NCBI RefSeq assembly: GCF_900113115.1
Contig: NZ_FOOF01000003.1
Span: 62,001-126,000 of the forward strand
Direction of reading: 5' to 3'
Source of the DNA: Duganella sp. CF458
Lineage (GTDB): Bacteria; Pseudomonadota; Gammaproteobacteria; Burkholderiales; Burkholderiaceae_D
DNA: 64,000 nucleotides
The notes beneath the pieces were generated by a model. It saw only the letters and a list, made by a program, of their open reading frames with translations. It searched no databases and had not been told where the DNA came from. A program made the translations under genes and the position numbers. Of the stretch, positions 7,429 to 16,017 are shown one piece after another. The number at the start of each line of letters is the position of its first letter. Position 1 is the stretch's first letter.

Positions 7429-9494
7429 GGCGTGCCCTTCCCTTGCAATGCCTGGCCAAATTTCGTCCGGGCTTGCGGGCGTGCCTGCAGCAGCACTGCC
7501 GGCTGCTGTACCGTCGCGCGCAGCCAGGCGCGCAACTGGGCGCGGCAAGGCAGGCAGCCATCGGACACATCCTGCACCGCAGCCTGCGCGGAGAGGCGTT
7601 GTTCTTCATCTTTCAGGCGCGCAACGGCATCCCGGGCCGCCTTGCTCCACAAGGCAGGCAGCGCGCCATCGCCGCCAAGGGCTTGCACCAGGTCGCGCAC
7701 GTCGGCTGGCACGAATTCGTTGGCCGTGCCTTGTGCGCGGCGGTAGCTGGCGGCGCCATTCATTTCGCCGCTCATGCGCTTCTCTTCCTTGATCGCCGGA
7801 GGCACGAAAGCCGTGCGGTGCAGGTAGACGCGTTCCGCCTGCTGCAGTTCCTTGATCGCGCCAAGCGCCTTGTACTCGGGCGGCAGTGCCGGCTTCGGCG
7901 CGATGGCACGCAGCTGCTTCTCCGCGTCCCACATCGCCCGCAAGGCGCGGCGCAGGACTTCCTTGGTGGCGGGATCGAAGATGGTGGCGTTGCCTTCCTG
8001 GTCGTGGGCATGGCCGAATTGGGCTGCGATATTGCCGGTGCCGAAGCCGCCGGCACCTTGCGTGCCGCCGCCGCCATGCTCGTGGCCATCGCCGTCGCCA
8101 TGCTCCTCTTCGCCGAACAGGGAGGACTCTTCGCCAAGAAACTGGCCGTAGCGCAGGCGCAGCTTGGCCTGGTCGCCGGCGATCTTCTCGCTGCGGGAGC
8201 GCAGTTCTGCGGCGCTTATGCGCGGCGAGTCGGCGACCAATTGTTCGGTATCGATGATGATCTGGCGCTGGCTGCGCAGGTTTTCCGGCTTCACCATCGA
8301 AGGCAACGCGGTCGATTCAAGGGCTTCGCCTTGCTGGCCAGGCAGGCGCAGTGTATAGGTTGGCGATTGGGCGCTATGGGGGACCGGCGCGTTGTCGCTG
8401 GCGCGCACGAAGAAGTACAGCTCGTCGCCGGGCTCCATGCCGAGTTCTTTCAGCATCCATTGCTTGTTCCAACTGCGCCTGCGCGGGTCGCTCGACGCCG
8501 GAAGCGGCGTTTCCTTGTCGGTGAAGCGGATATTCTCGCCGCTGCCGCGCGCCAGGGTCATATGCAAGCTGGCCTTGACGACTGCGTAGTCGTCGCTGAC
8601 GTTGACGCTGATCTGCGCGCTCTGTGCGTCGGGCTTCATGACGGTGATCGATTCGTTCGGCGCGGCGATGGCGACCAATGGCGCCTGGTCGGGGGTTACG
8701 CGGATGGTGTAGCGCTGGCTGGCACTGCGGCGGCTGCGCCAGAAGATGGAGTCGCTGGCGGTCCATTCCACACACTTGCCGGCTTCGGCTTGCAGGGTTT
8801 GCCCGTCGCCAAGCTCGATGGAGGCGTCGGCGTCGACAGCGCACCAGCGCACTTTGCTGTGCTGGGGGAGCTGCAGGTCGCGCGGGGCGCCTTCGCTGGG
8901 TTTTACGCCGGTGTATGGCGGTGGCTCGGCGTACACCTTGATCCCGGCGGCAGCGATCGCTGCCTGGGCAGCGGATCCCGTGCCGACTGGCGCCGCATGC
9001 TGCGCGCTATGCGCCGCCGCATAGGCCCATGCGGCGGCGGCGGCGGCTACCGCCAGTGCAAGCGGGATCGCGTTGAAGCGGACCTTGTTGTTTGCGATAC
9101 TACCCAGGCGCTCATCGTTGAGGGCCTGGTCCATACGGGCGAGGAGGCGCTCGCGCTGGAGCTTGCCAAGAGGCGTTGCCGGAGCGGTGGCCAGCATCGC
9201 GCTACTGTCTTCCAACTCCGGAACTGCATCGTTCAACCAGGATGGCAGGTGGGCGTCGATCCGTTTGCGCCAGAGTGCGAAATCGATCGCGGCCCAGAGC
9301 ATGACAGCAGCCGCCAGTGCCAGGGGGACGGTAAGCGTGATTGGCCTCGCGTTACCGAAGGCGCCCGCTAGGATCGTCGCGGCCAGTGCGGCTGCGGGCA
9401 GCAATGGCAGCAGCCAGCTCGCGATGCGGCGGCGGATCAGGATTTGCAGCATGCGTTGGCGCACGCTGGCCAAGTGGTCAGCGGCGGCGCGCAT
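7425..9494 (-). CDS. DUF4175-like membrane protein
   Basis: A 689-residue protein with three hydrophobic segments in the first ~150 residues, then a long soluble part with bacterial Ig-like strands (DDYAVVKASLHMTL) and a Gly/His/Asp/Glu-rich linker around 455-475. The C-terminal third is helical and charged, with a CLPC pair near 642-645. The family is of unknown function and is recurrently found beside MoxR ATPases and DUF58 proteins. The ATG at 9494 has AAAGGA nine bases upstream, which favours it over the ATG at 9512; either way it overlaps the BatA-like gene. The GTGA stop/start overlap with the next gene indicates translational coupling. Confidence 0.72.
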   Translation of the reverse strand: MRAAADHLASVRQRMLQILIRRRIASWLLPLLPAAALAATILAGAFGNARPITLTVPLALAAAVMLWAAIDFALWRKRIDAHLPSWLNDAVPELEDSSAMLATAPATPLGKLQRERLLARMDQALNDERLGSIANNKVRFNAIPLALAVAAAAAAWAYAAAHSAQHAAPVGTGSAAQAAIAAAGIKVYAEPPPYTGVKPSEGAPRDLQLPQHSKVRWCAVDADASIELGDGQTLQAEAGKCVEWTASDSIFWRSRRSASQRYTIRVTPDQAPLVAIAAPNESITVMKPDAQSAQISVNVSDDYAVVKASLHMTLARGSGENIRFTDKETPLPASSDPRRRSWNKQWMLKELGMEPGDELYFFVRASDNAPVPHSAQSPTYTLRLPGQQGEALESTALPSMVKPENLRSQRQIIIDTEQLVADSPRISAAELRSRSEKIAGDQAKLRLRYGQFLGEESSLFGEEEHGDGDGHEHGGGGTQGAGGFGTGNIAAQFGHAHDQEGNATIFDPATKEVLRRALRAMWDAEKQLRAIAPKPALPPEYKALGAIKELQQAERVYLHRTAFVPPAIKEEKRMSGEMNGAASYRRAQGTANEFVPADVRDLVQALGGDGALPALWSKAARDAVARLKDEEQRLSAQAAVQDVSDGCLPCRAQLRAWLRATVQQPAVLLQARPQARTKFGQALQGKGTP

Positions 9495-10464
9495 GGGCGA
9501 GCATCCTTTCAATGGCGAACAGCGCCAGCATGGCCAGCGCCAGCCACTCCGGCGACCTGGCGAGCGCGGTCGGCAACGGCTTTTTGCGCTCGGCCTTCAG
9601 CGTCTGCGCGAACATTGGGTAGGGCGCAGGAGGCGCGCTCGCTGCCTGCCAGCGCTCGTAGAGGGCGCGTGCGGCGTCGACGTCTTGCAACGGCCACTGC
9701 GGGGCGGTCCAGCTGAGGCCTTGCGGGGTTTGCGTTTGCCCATTGGTGCTGGCGGTGCGCCACCATAGGGGCGCTTTCCAGGAGGCTGGCGGCTCGGTGT
9801 CGGAGCGGTCCCAGACGATCAGCTCAGTCACCGCAGTTGGCGTATCGGAAAGGACATAGCGGGCTTCGCCGTCGGCTGCGGTGCTGAAGGCTGCGAACAG
9901 CGCTTGCCAGCGGGCTTGGCGCTCCGCTGGTGCCGAGACCACGATGTGACGCTCGCGCGGCGGCGTGGCCGCGGCGCCGGGAGGGGGGAGACGCAGGTCG
10001 ACTGCGTGGGCCAGGCGCGGGGGGAGCGCGGGCATGGCGGCGCGAGGAGCGAGGATCAGGAAGCGGGCCTGCGGACGCCATTCGTGCTCGTTGCGGGCCA
10101 GCCAGTTCCACAGATCGGCGGGCAGCGGCTCGCGGGCAGCGGCACCCATGCCCGCTGCCTGTATCTGCTGCGCAGCCCACGGCGAAGATTCAAGCGTTTG
10201 GTCGACGAATACCGTATCGCCTTTCCACGGCATGGCAAGCACCGCCAGCCACGCGATCAATGCGACCAACAGCACCAGCCGGACCAGCAGGAGCAGCACG
10301 TCGGACCAGCGCAGTACGCGCTGCTGCTGCGGCACGGCGGCAGGCAGGAAGCGGGCAGTTGCGAGCAGGTCGGTGCGCGTGCGTTCACGCTTGCGCATAT
10401 GCCACCACAGCGGCAGCAATAGTACCGGCATGGCAAGCCACCACAAAGGCTGCATGCTGGTCAT
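9478..10464 (-). CDS. BatA-like N-terminal membrane domain protein
   Basis: A 328-residue membrane protein beginning with the BatA-type N-terminal region: a helix at residues ~5-21, a basic patch and a predicted second helix at ~58-80 (LLLLVRLVLLVALIAW). A final hydrophobic segment (WLALAMLALFAIERML) precedes the basic C-terminus. The intervening ~210 residues should be periplasmic. No MIDAS motif (DxSxS) is seen, so this is not a full von Willebrand factor A protein. ATGA overlap with the DUF58 gene upstream fixes the start at 10464. In MoxR operons such proteins are thought to work with the ATPase on membrane or periplasmic clients. Confidence 0.78.
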   Translation of the reverse strand: MTSMQPLWWLAMPVLLLPLWWHMRKRERTRTDLLATARFLPAAVPQQQRVLRWSDVLLLLVRLVLLVALIAWLAVLAMPWKGDTVFVDQTLESSPWAAQQIQAAGMGAAAREPLPADLWNWLARNEHEWRPQARFLILAPRAAMPALPPRLAHAVDLRLPPPGAAATPPRERHIVVSAPAERQARWQALFAAFSTAADGEARYVLSDTPTAVTELIVWDRSDTEPPASWKAPLWWRTASTNGQTQTPQGLSWTAPQWPLQDVDAARALYERWQAASAPPAPYPMFAQTLKAERKKPLPTALARSPEWLALAMLALFAIERMLAHARRR

Positions 10465-11351
10465 GGCCTGCGCGCCTCCGGATTCCTCAGCCAGGTGCGC
10501 AGGACTTCGCCCAGCGGCTGCTCGATCCGCGCCTCGCACAGCGGCACGTCATGCCGCCGGCATGCGGCGCGCACCGCAGAGAAGTGCGATTCGAGCGCCG
10601 TGCGGTAACCGTCGCGGTCGGCGCGGGTAAAGCTGTGCAGGCGCACGCCCTGTTCCGGATCACGATATGCGTGGCCGGTGGCGAAGTCCGCTTCAACTTC
10701 AGCTTCGGTACGCAAGGCCAGCAAGCGCACGTCGTGCCGCATATGGCGCAATCGCACCAGCGCTTCGCCCAACGGAGAAGGCCAGTCCAGCGTATCGGTG
10801 GCGGCGAATACCATGCTTGGCGAGCGTGCGAAATGCAGGCCGGCGCGCAAGATCCCGGCATCGGGTAGTTCGCCGGACGGTGTTGCGCGCTGCAAGGCTG
10901 CCAGCACGCGCTGCAGATGGCGTGGCCCGCGCGAAGCTTGCGTGAATTCGACCTTGCCGTTGGAGAGGACAAGCAGTCCGAAGGCATCACCCTGGCGCTG
11001 TGCTATCGCCGCCACGCAGGCCAGGGCCGTGCGTGCATACCAATGCTTGCTCAAGCCGTCCACTCGCCGGCTTGGCTCCGCCATCGACGCGGTGGCATCG
11101 AGCACCAGCCAGGTTGCGACGTGGCTATCGCGCTCCGCCTCGCGCACGTAATAGCGGTCGGCACGCGCCAGCAGCTTCCAGTCGACGCGCCGCCACTCGT
11201 CGCCGGGCGCATAGGCACGGTACTCCGAGAACTCCACGCCTGCACCGCGCTCGCGGCCGGCATGGATGCCATGGCCGAGACCCGCCAGCACATGGCGGAT
11301 CACCAGCTCAAGGTCGGCGGAATGCGCCAGCAGCGCGGGGGTTTCCAGCAT
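10461..11351 (-). CDS. DUF58 (VWA-like) protein
   Basis: A 296-residue cytosolic protein of the DUF58 family. The family signature is around 37-62 (GVEFSEYRAYAPGDEWRRVD), followed by a VWA-like metal-site strand (VLDATASM) near 83-90. DUF58 proteins are the usual partners of MoxR ATPases and are thought to act as adaptors or clients in complex assembly. The start lies three bases after the MoxR stop and the stop overlaps the next start as ATGA, so both junctions suggest coupled translation. Confidence 0.88.
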   Translation of the reverse strand: MLETPALLAHSADLELVIRHVLAGLGHGIHAGRERGAGVEFSEYRAYAPGDEWRRVDWKLLARADRYYVREAERDSHVATWLVLDATASMAEPSRRVDGLSKHWYARTALACVAAIAQRQGDAFGLLVLSNGKVEFTQASRGPRHLQRVLAALQRATPSGELPDAGILRAGLHFARSPSMVFAATDTLDWPSPLGEALVRLRHMRHDVRLLALRTEAEVEADFATGHAYRDPEQGVRLHSFTRADRDGYRTALESHFSAVRAACRRHDVPLCEARIEQPLGEVLRTWLRNPEARRP

Positions 11352-11354
11352 TGC

Positions 11355-12356
11355 TTACTCGGGCTTGATGGCGTCACGCAGGGATGCCAGGATGTCGGCA
11401 ACCGCGATGCCGTCCGCTTCCGCCTCGAAATTGCGCAGCACGCGGTGCGCCAGCACCGGCAGCAGCATGTGGCCGATGTCTTCGCGCGTCACCGCCAGGC
11501 GGCCATGCATCAATGCACGCGCCTTGGAAGCCAGCACCAGCGCCTGGCCGGCACGCGGACCTGCGCCCCAGCCGACATGCTTCTTCACCGCCTCCACTGT
11601 CGTTTCGCGCGGACGTGTCGCACGCACCAGGCGGGTGGCATAGCGCAGCAGGTGATCGCCGATTTCGATATCGCGCACCAAGGCCTGCAAGCGCAGCAAA
11701 GCCTCCACATCCATCGCCGGCTCGGCATCTTTCAAGCCGGCGTGGGTGGTGGCGGACACCATCGCAATCTCTTCGTCTTCCGTCGGATAGCCGACATCGA
11801 TGTGCAGCAGGAAACGGTCCAATTGCGCTTCGGGAAGCGGATAAGTACCCGCCTGCTCGATCGGATTCTGAGTCGCAAGCACGAAGAATGGGCGCGGCAG
11901 CTTGTGCGTCTGGCCGGCAAAGGTCACCGAACGCTCCTGCATCGCTTCCAGCAAGGCCGACTGGGTCTTTGGCGGCGCGCGGTTGATCTCGTCCGCCAGC
12001 AGCACTTGCGTGAACACCGGCCCTTGCTGGAAGCGGAACTCGCGCTTGCGCGTGGCGTGATCCTCTTCCAGGATCTCGGTGCCGACGATATCGGACGGCA
12101 TCAGGTCCGGCGTGAACTGCACGCGGCGGAATTCCATGTCGGTGGCCTGCGCCAGCGACTTGACCAGCAGCGTCTTGCCCAGGCCGGGAACGCCTTCCAC
12201 CAGCGCATGGCCGCCGGCCAGCAGGCAAATGACCAGCGAGTCGATCACTTCTTCCTGGCCGATGATGACGCGGCCCATGCTCGCCTTCAGTGCCTTTACC
12301 TTGGCGTGCAGCACGCCGATCTCGTTTTCGCTCCAGCCGCTTTCAGCCACGGTCAT
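11355..12356 (-). CDS. MoxR-family AAA+ ATPase
   Basis: A 333-residue AAA+ ATPase of the MoxR type, a chaperone-like enzyme usually paired with VWA/DUF58 proteins. The Walker A motif is around 50-57 (GVPGLGKT), Walker B is LLADEINRAPPKTQ near 112-125, and sensor 1 is VLATQNP near 153-159. The protein ends in a helical lid domain. The open frame extends to 12443, but ATG at 12356 gives an ATGA overlap with DUF4159 and the N-terminus MTVAESGWSENEI. It is the energy-using component of the ten-gene operon; its clients are probably the membrane proteins downstream or the TldD/PmbA products upstream (inference). Confidence 0.92.
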   Translation of the reverse strand: MTVAESGWSENEIGVLHAKVKALKASMGRVIIGQEEVIDSLVICLLAGGHALVEGVPGLGKTLLVKSLAQATDMEFRRVQFTPDLMPSDIVGTEILEEDHATRKREFRFQQGPVFTQVLLADEINRAPPKTQSALLEAMQERSVTFAGQTHKLPRPFFVLATQNPIEQAGTYPLPEAQLDRFLLHIDVGYPTEDEEIAMVSATTHAGLKDAEPAMDVEALLRLQALVRDIEIGDHLLRYATRLVRATRPRETTVEAVKKHVGWGAGPRAGQALVLASKARALMHGRLAVTREDIGHMLLPVLAHRVLRNFEAEADGIAVADILASLRDAIKPE

Positions 12357-12973
12357 GCTCCCAACGCGTATTGAATGATATTGACTGCGAAGCGCGTGTT
12401 GTCGATTGCCAGCCAGCGCTTGTTGCGGAAGTCGTAGTCCCACTCGCAGCCATAGTCCTTGTTGCTATACAAAAGCCTGATGCGGCCGCCGAACTCCACG
12501 GCCTTCAGGTAGTCATGCACCAGGTCGTCGCCCCAGCCGTTCAGCTCCATTCCGGTATTCGGCGGCCCGTCGAATTTGAAGAAGGCGGAATACAGTGGAT
12601 GGCTGTTGGGGATCTTGTGCAGTGCTTTCGTGCCGAAGATTTTCGCCACTTCCGCCTCGAACGATTTCGCGAACAGGCCGTCGATATCGTGGTTGCAGTC
12701 ATCCACGAAGACGAAGCCGCCGCCCCGCACATAGCGCTCGAAGTTCTTGCGCTCGGCGGGCGTGAACTGCACCAGCTTATGACCGGCCAGGTAGCAGAAC
12801 GGCGCCTCCAGCATCTTCGGGTCGGACAGCGCCACGATGCGTTCAACAGGATCAACTTTCAGGGTCGTGTATTCGACCAGGGAGTTGAGCACGTTGCTCG
12901 GCATGCGGATATCGACATCCCAATCGCCCGACTCGTAAGTCAGGCGGGTGAAATAGAAATCGTAGGCGGGCAT
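12353..12973 (-). CDS. DUF4159 domain protein
   Basis: A 206-residue protein matching DUF4159, a flavodoxin-like/glutamine-amidotransferase-like domain of unknown activity. Typical segments are FYFTRLTYESGDWDVDI at the N-terminus, RYVRGGGFVFVDDCNHD in the middle, and the closing NIIQYALGA. No catalytic triad is obvious. In many bacteria DUF4159 is encoded beside MoxR and DUF58, as here. The start is three bases after the preceding stop, and the stop overlaps the MoxR start by four bases (ATGA). No signal peptide is visible, so it is probably cytosolic in this form. Confidence 0.85.
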   Translation of the reverse strand: MPAYDFYFTRLTYESGDWDVDIRMPSNVLNSLVEYTTLKVDPVERIVALSDPKMLEAPFCYLAGHKLVQFTPAERKNFERYVRGGGFVFVDDCNHDIDGLFAKSFEAEVAKIFGTKALHKIPNSHPLYSAFFKFDGPPNTGMELNGWGDDLVHDYLKAVEFGGRIRLLYSNKDYGCEWDYDFRNKRWLAIDNTRFAVNIIQYALGA

Positions 12974-12976
12974 TCC

Positions 12977-14311
12977 TTAAACCGCGTCGGACAGCGACGT
13001 GAAGTTGAAGTCGCGCACCTTCATGGCAGGAATCATCAGCTTGCGCGCATCGGTGTCGCCGATCAGCATCGGACGCCCCAGCTCATCAATGTTGTTCAGC
13101 ATCGATACCGGGCTGTCGTTGAAGCGGAAGTTCTTGACCGGGTGCTTGATCTTGCCGTTCTCGATGTAGAAGGTGCCGTCGCGCGTCAGGCCGGTCAGCG
13201 CCACCGATTGCGGATCCACCATGCGGATATACCAGGTACGGGTCACCAGGATGCCCTTCTTGGTCGATGCAATCAGTTCCTCGGTCGACTTGGAGCCGCC
13301 CGCCATGATGATGTTGCCGGCAGGCGGAGTCGCTTCCTTGCGCTGCTTCTGCGCCCAGTAACGGTTGTAATCCAGCGAAGTGATGACGCCGCCCTTGATC
13401 AGGTCACGGCGCGCACGCGCCTGCATCGACCCCTGGTCCCAGGGCAGCACCGGCGCATTGGCGTCCCATGGATCGGTCCAGACATTGACCTGCTCGTCGA
13501 ACAGCTTGTCGCCAAGGCGGTTGGCGCCGCCCTTCTTGGACAGGAAGCTGCGGCCTTCGTCGGCCGAGCGCGCGTCGAAGGCGTTGAACATGAAATTCAG
13601 CAGGTCGTTGGTAGCCGCAGGCTCCATCACCACCGTGTAACGGCCAGGCTCCAGCGCCTTGGCCTCCACCGACCGCAATGCTTTCTCAATTGCGATCTCG
13701 GAAGCCGCGCGCGGATCGAACGCTTTCGGATCGTAGGCAGCGCGATTGACCCAGCCCGAACCGCGGCCATCGTTGGTACGTGTGGTCACGGTGAAGTTCA
13801 GGCCACCCAGTTCCTGGAAGCCGAACACGCCGTTGGAGTTGGCGATGCAGTCGAAGCCGATGCTGTCGTTGAAGAAGCCCGCTGCCTGCAAGCCGGCCTT
13901 CTTCGCCGCATCGATGCTGGCGAATGCCACGTCGGCGCGGAAATCGGGATTGAATGCCTCGGCATTGCGGCTGAAGGTATTGCTGGCCTTGAAGTCCTGC
14001 TTGCCCACGGCCGGCACGAATTCCGGATTCTCCGGCGCCAGGCGCGCGATTTCCTCGGCGCGGCGCACGGCCGATTCCAGCGACTTGGCGTCGAACTGGT
14101 TGCAGGTGGCGGCCCCCTGCCTCTTGCCGAAAGCGACGCTGACCACCAGGGTCGTGTCTTCAATCTGGCCGGCGGTGGAAACACTATTGTTCGCGTAACG
14201 GACATTGCCCTTGCGGCTGCCGCTCAGGTTGACGCGGCACTCGTCGGCCTTGGACATGGCCATCACTTTGTCGCAGATGCTTTTTGCTTCGTCTTTGCTC
14301 AGGAGTTTCAT
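12977..14311 (-). CDS. PmbA/TldE-like protein, copy 2
   Basis: A 444-residue member of the TldD/PmbA (peptidase U62) family, of the non-catalytic partner type. The segment equivalent to TldD's HExxxH reads VVMEPAATNDLL, so the zinc histidines are absent. In E. coli, TldE pairs with catalytic TldD in a peptidase that processes modified peptides; a similar heterodimer is expected with the TldD-like product encoded just upstream. No signal peptide is seen, although its putative partner has a twin-arginine signal. It is highly similar to copy 1 (16018-17355), down to the shared C-terminus VRDFNFTSLSDAV. It lies 11 bp after the upstream gene and three bases before DUF4159. Confidence 0.88.
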   Translation of the reverse strand: MKLLSKDEAKSICDKVMAMSKADECRVNLSGSRKGNVRYANNSVSTAGQIEDTTLVVSVAFGKRQGAATCNQFDAKSLESAVRRAEEIARLAPENPEFVPAVGKQDFKASNTFSRNAEAFNPDFRADVAFASIDAAKKAGLQAAGFFNDSIGFDCIANSNGVFGFQELGGLNFTVTTRTNDGRGSGWVNRAAYDPKAFDPRAASEIAIEKALRSVEAKALEPGRYTVVMEPAATNDLLNFMFNAFDARSADEGRSFLSKKGGANRLGDKLFDEQVNVWTDPWDANAPVLPWDQGSMQARARRDLIKGGVITSLDYNRYWAQKQRKEATPPAGNIIMAGGSKSTEELIASTKKGILVTRTWYIRMVDPQSVALTGLTRDGTFYIENGKIKHPVKNFRFNDSPVSMLNNIDELGRPMLIGDTDARKLMIPAMKVRDFNFTSLSDAV

Positions 14312-14322
14312 GGTTCGCGTCC

Positions 14323-15960
14323 TTAGTCAATCTTGCGGGCAGTGTTGATCACATTGATGCCGTTGAAGCGGGTGGTCGAGGAACCGTGCGAAACGGCGCT
14401 GACCTGGCTTGGCTGGCCTTTGCCATCGAAGAACGAGCCGCCCATGCGCCAGTCGCGCTGGTCGCAGGTGGCGGAACAGGAGTTCCAGAACTCCTGGGTG
14501 TTCGACTGGTAGGCCACGTCGTTCAGCATCTGGCCGACCTTGCCGTCCTTGATCTCGTAGAACAGTTGGCCGCCGAACTGGAAGTTGTAGCGTTGCTGGT
14601 CGATCGAATAGGAGCCGCGGCCCAGGATGTAAATGCCCTTCTTCACGTCCTTGACCATATCGTCCACCGACAGCGGCTTCTTGCCGGCCTCCAGCGAGAC
14701 GTTAGGCATGCGCTGGAACTGTACGCTGCTCCACGAATCGGCATACGAGCAGCCATGCGACTCCTTCTCGCCGATGATGTGCGCCTGGTCGCGCGTGGCC
14801 TGGTAGTTCACCAGGATGCCATTGCGGATCAGGTCCCATTTTTTCGACGCCACGCCTTCATCGTCGTAGCCCACATTGCCCAGCGATCCCGGCGTGGTCT
14901 TGTCGGCGACGATATTGACGATGTCGGAACCGTACTTGAAGTTCTTGCCTTTCCATTTATCCAGCGTGGCGAAGGAAGTGCCGGCGTAATTGGCCTCATA
15001 GCCCAGCACGCGGTCCAGCTCCGTCGCATGGCCGACGTTCTCGTGGATGGTCAGGAACAGGTGCTCCGGGCTCAGCACCAGGTCGTACTTGCCCGGTTCG
15101 ACCGACTTGGCCGACAGCTTCTCGCGCGCTTGCCGGCCGGCCGCCTTGGCGTCTTCGATGATGTCGTAGCCGCCGTTGTACAGCGGGGTGACGCGCCCTG
15201 CCGCGCGCACCTTGTGCTCCGGCCTGGCGTCGAAGAATTCATAGCCCATGCCAGCCGGCGAGGACAGGCCGTCGCGGGTGCGGAACTTGCCGGTTGCCTT
15301 GTCCACCGCGGTGGCGGTGAACGGCGCCCACAGGCGGTGCACGTCCTGGTCGATATACGAACCGTCGGTCGAAGCAAAGTATTTCTGCTGGTTGACCTGG
15401 AACAGATTGGCGGTCATGAAGGATGCGCCGGCGTCCAGGCCCGCCTTGTTTGCGGCCAGCAGCATGTCGGCCTTTTCCTTGATCGGCACTTCGCGCCAAT
15501 CCTTCCTGAAAGGCGTCTGCCACGCCACTTCGCCCACGCCTTTGACTGGCGCCAGTTGCACCGGCGCGGTTTGCAGGCGCGCGTTGGCGCGCGCAATGGA
15601 CACCGCCTGGCGGGCGGCGTCGGCCACGGCGTCCACCGTCATCGCGTTGGTGGCGGCGAAACCGTAGGCGCCGTTGGCGATCACGCGCACGCCGACACCG
15701 GTCGACTCGGTATTGACGATGTTCTCGACGCGGGTATCGCGGGTGGTGATGAACTGGTTCAGGTAGCGGCCGATGCGCACGTCGCAGTAGCTGGCGCCGG
15801 CCTTGGTGGCGGCATTCAGCGCGGCGTCCGCCAGTTCTTTCTTGAACTTGCGCGCCATCGGGTTCATCAGGTCTTCGGCGGCGATGGCGTTGCCGAAGAC
15901 GGGGACCAGCACGGTGCCGCCGGCGGCAGCGGCGACTTTCAGGAAGGATCTACGTTCCAC
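14323..15960 (-). CDS. TldD-like metalloprotease with Tat signal, copy 2
   Basis: A 545-residue TldD/PmbA-family protein with the zinc motif HENVGH (HExxxH) near residue 306. The N-terminus MERRSFLKVAAAAGG is a twin-arginine signal followed by a hydrophobic stretch ending in AIAAED, so periplasmic export after folding is predicted; classical TldD is cytosolic. GTG start at 15960 with GGAG five bases upstream. The C-terminal region where E. coli TldD supplies a third zinc ligand (a cysteine in a CGK-type motif) reads FFDGKGQP here, apparently with Asp in place of Cys. It is paired with the PmbA-like gene downstream and duplicates the 17371-19005 gene. Confidence 0.88.
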   Translation of the reverse strand: MERRSFLKVAAAAGGTVLVPVFGNAIAAEDLMNPMARKFKKELADAALNAATKAGASYCDVRIGRYLNQFITTRDTRVENIVNTESTGVGVRVIANGAYGFAATNAMTVDAVADAARQAVSIARANARLQTAPVQLAPVKGVGEVAWQTPFRKDWREVPIKEKADMLLAANKAGLDAGASFMTANLFQVNQQKYFASTDGSYIDQDVHRLWAPFTATAVDKATGKFRTRDGLSSPAGMGYEFFDARPEHKVRAAGRVTPLYNGGYDIIEDAKAAGRQAREKLSAKSVEPGKYDLVLSPEHLFLTIHENVGHATELDRVLGYEANYAGTSFATLDKWKGKNFKYGSDIVNIVADKTTPGSLGNVGYDDEGVASKKWDLIRNGILVNYQATRDQAHIIGEKESHGCSYADSWSSVQFQRMPNVSLEAGKKPLSVDDMVKDVKKGIYILGRGSYSIDQQRYNFQFGGQLFYEIKDGKVGQMLNDVAYQSNTQEFWNSCSATCDQRDWRMGGSFFDGKGQPSQVSAVSHGSSTTRFNGINVINTARKID

Positions 15961-15979
15961 GTTTACTCCAGAATCATGA

Positions 15980-16005
15980 GCGCCGCCGCGTGGAGGCGGC
16001 GGCGC
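15980..16005 (-). other. GC-rich hairpin between the two TldD/PmbA pairs
   Basis: GCGCCGCC at 15980-15987 and GGCGGCGC at 15998-16005 form an 8-bp stem with a 10-base loop in the only sizeable gap inside the operon (57 bp). No T-run follows on either strand, so it is not a standard terminator. An mRNA stability or processing element is possible. Confidence 0.45.
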
Positions 16006-16017
16006 GTTGGCAAGGCC

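Noticed and set aside
7428..7548. Extended N-terminus of the last operon gene (start at 7548)
   Set aside because: It would overlap the upstream gene by more than 120 bp and destroy the signal of a GTGA coupling with AAGGG before it.
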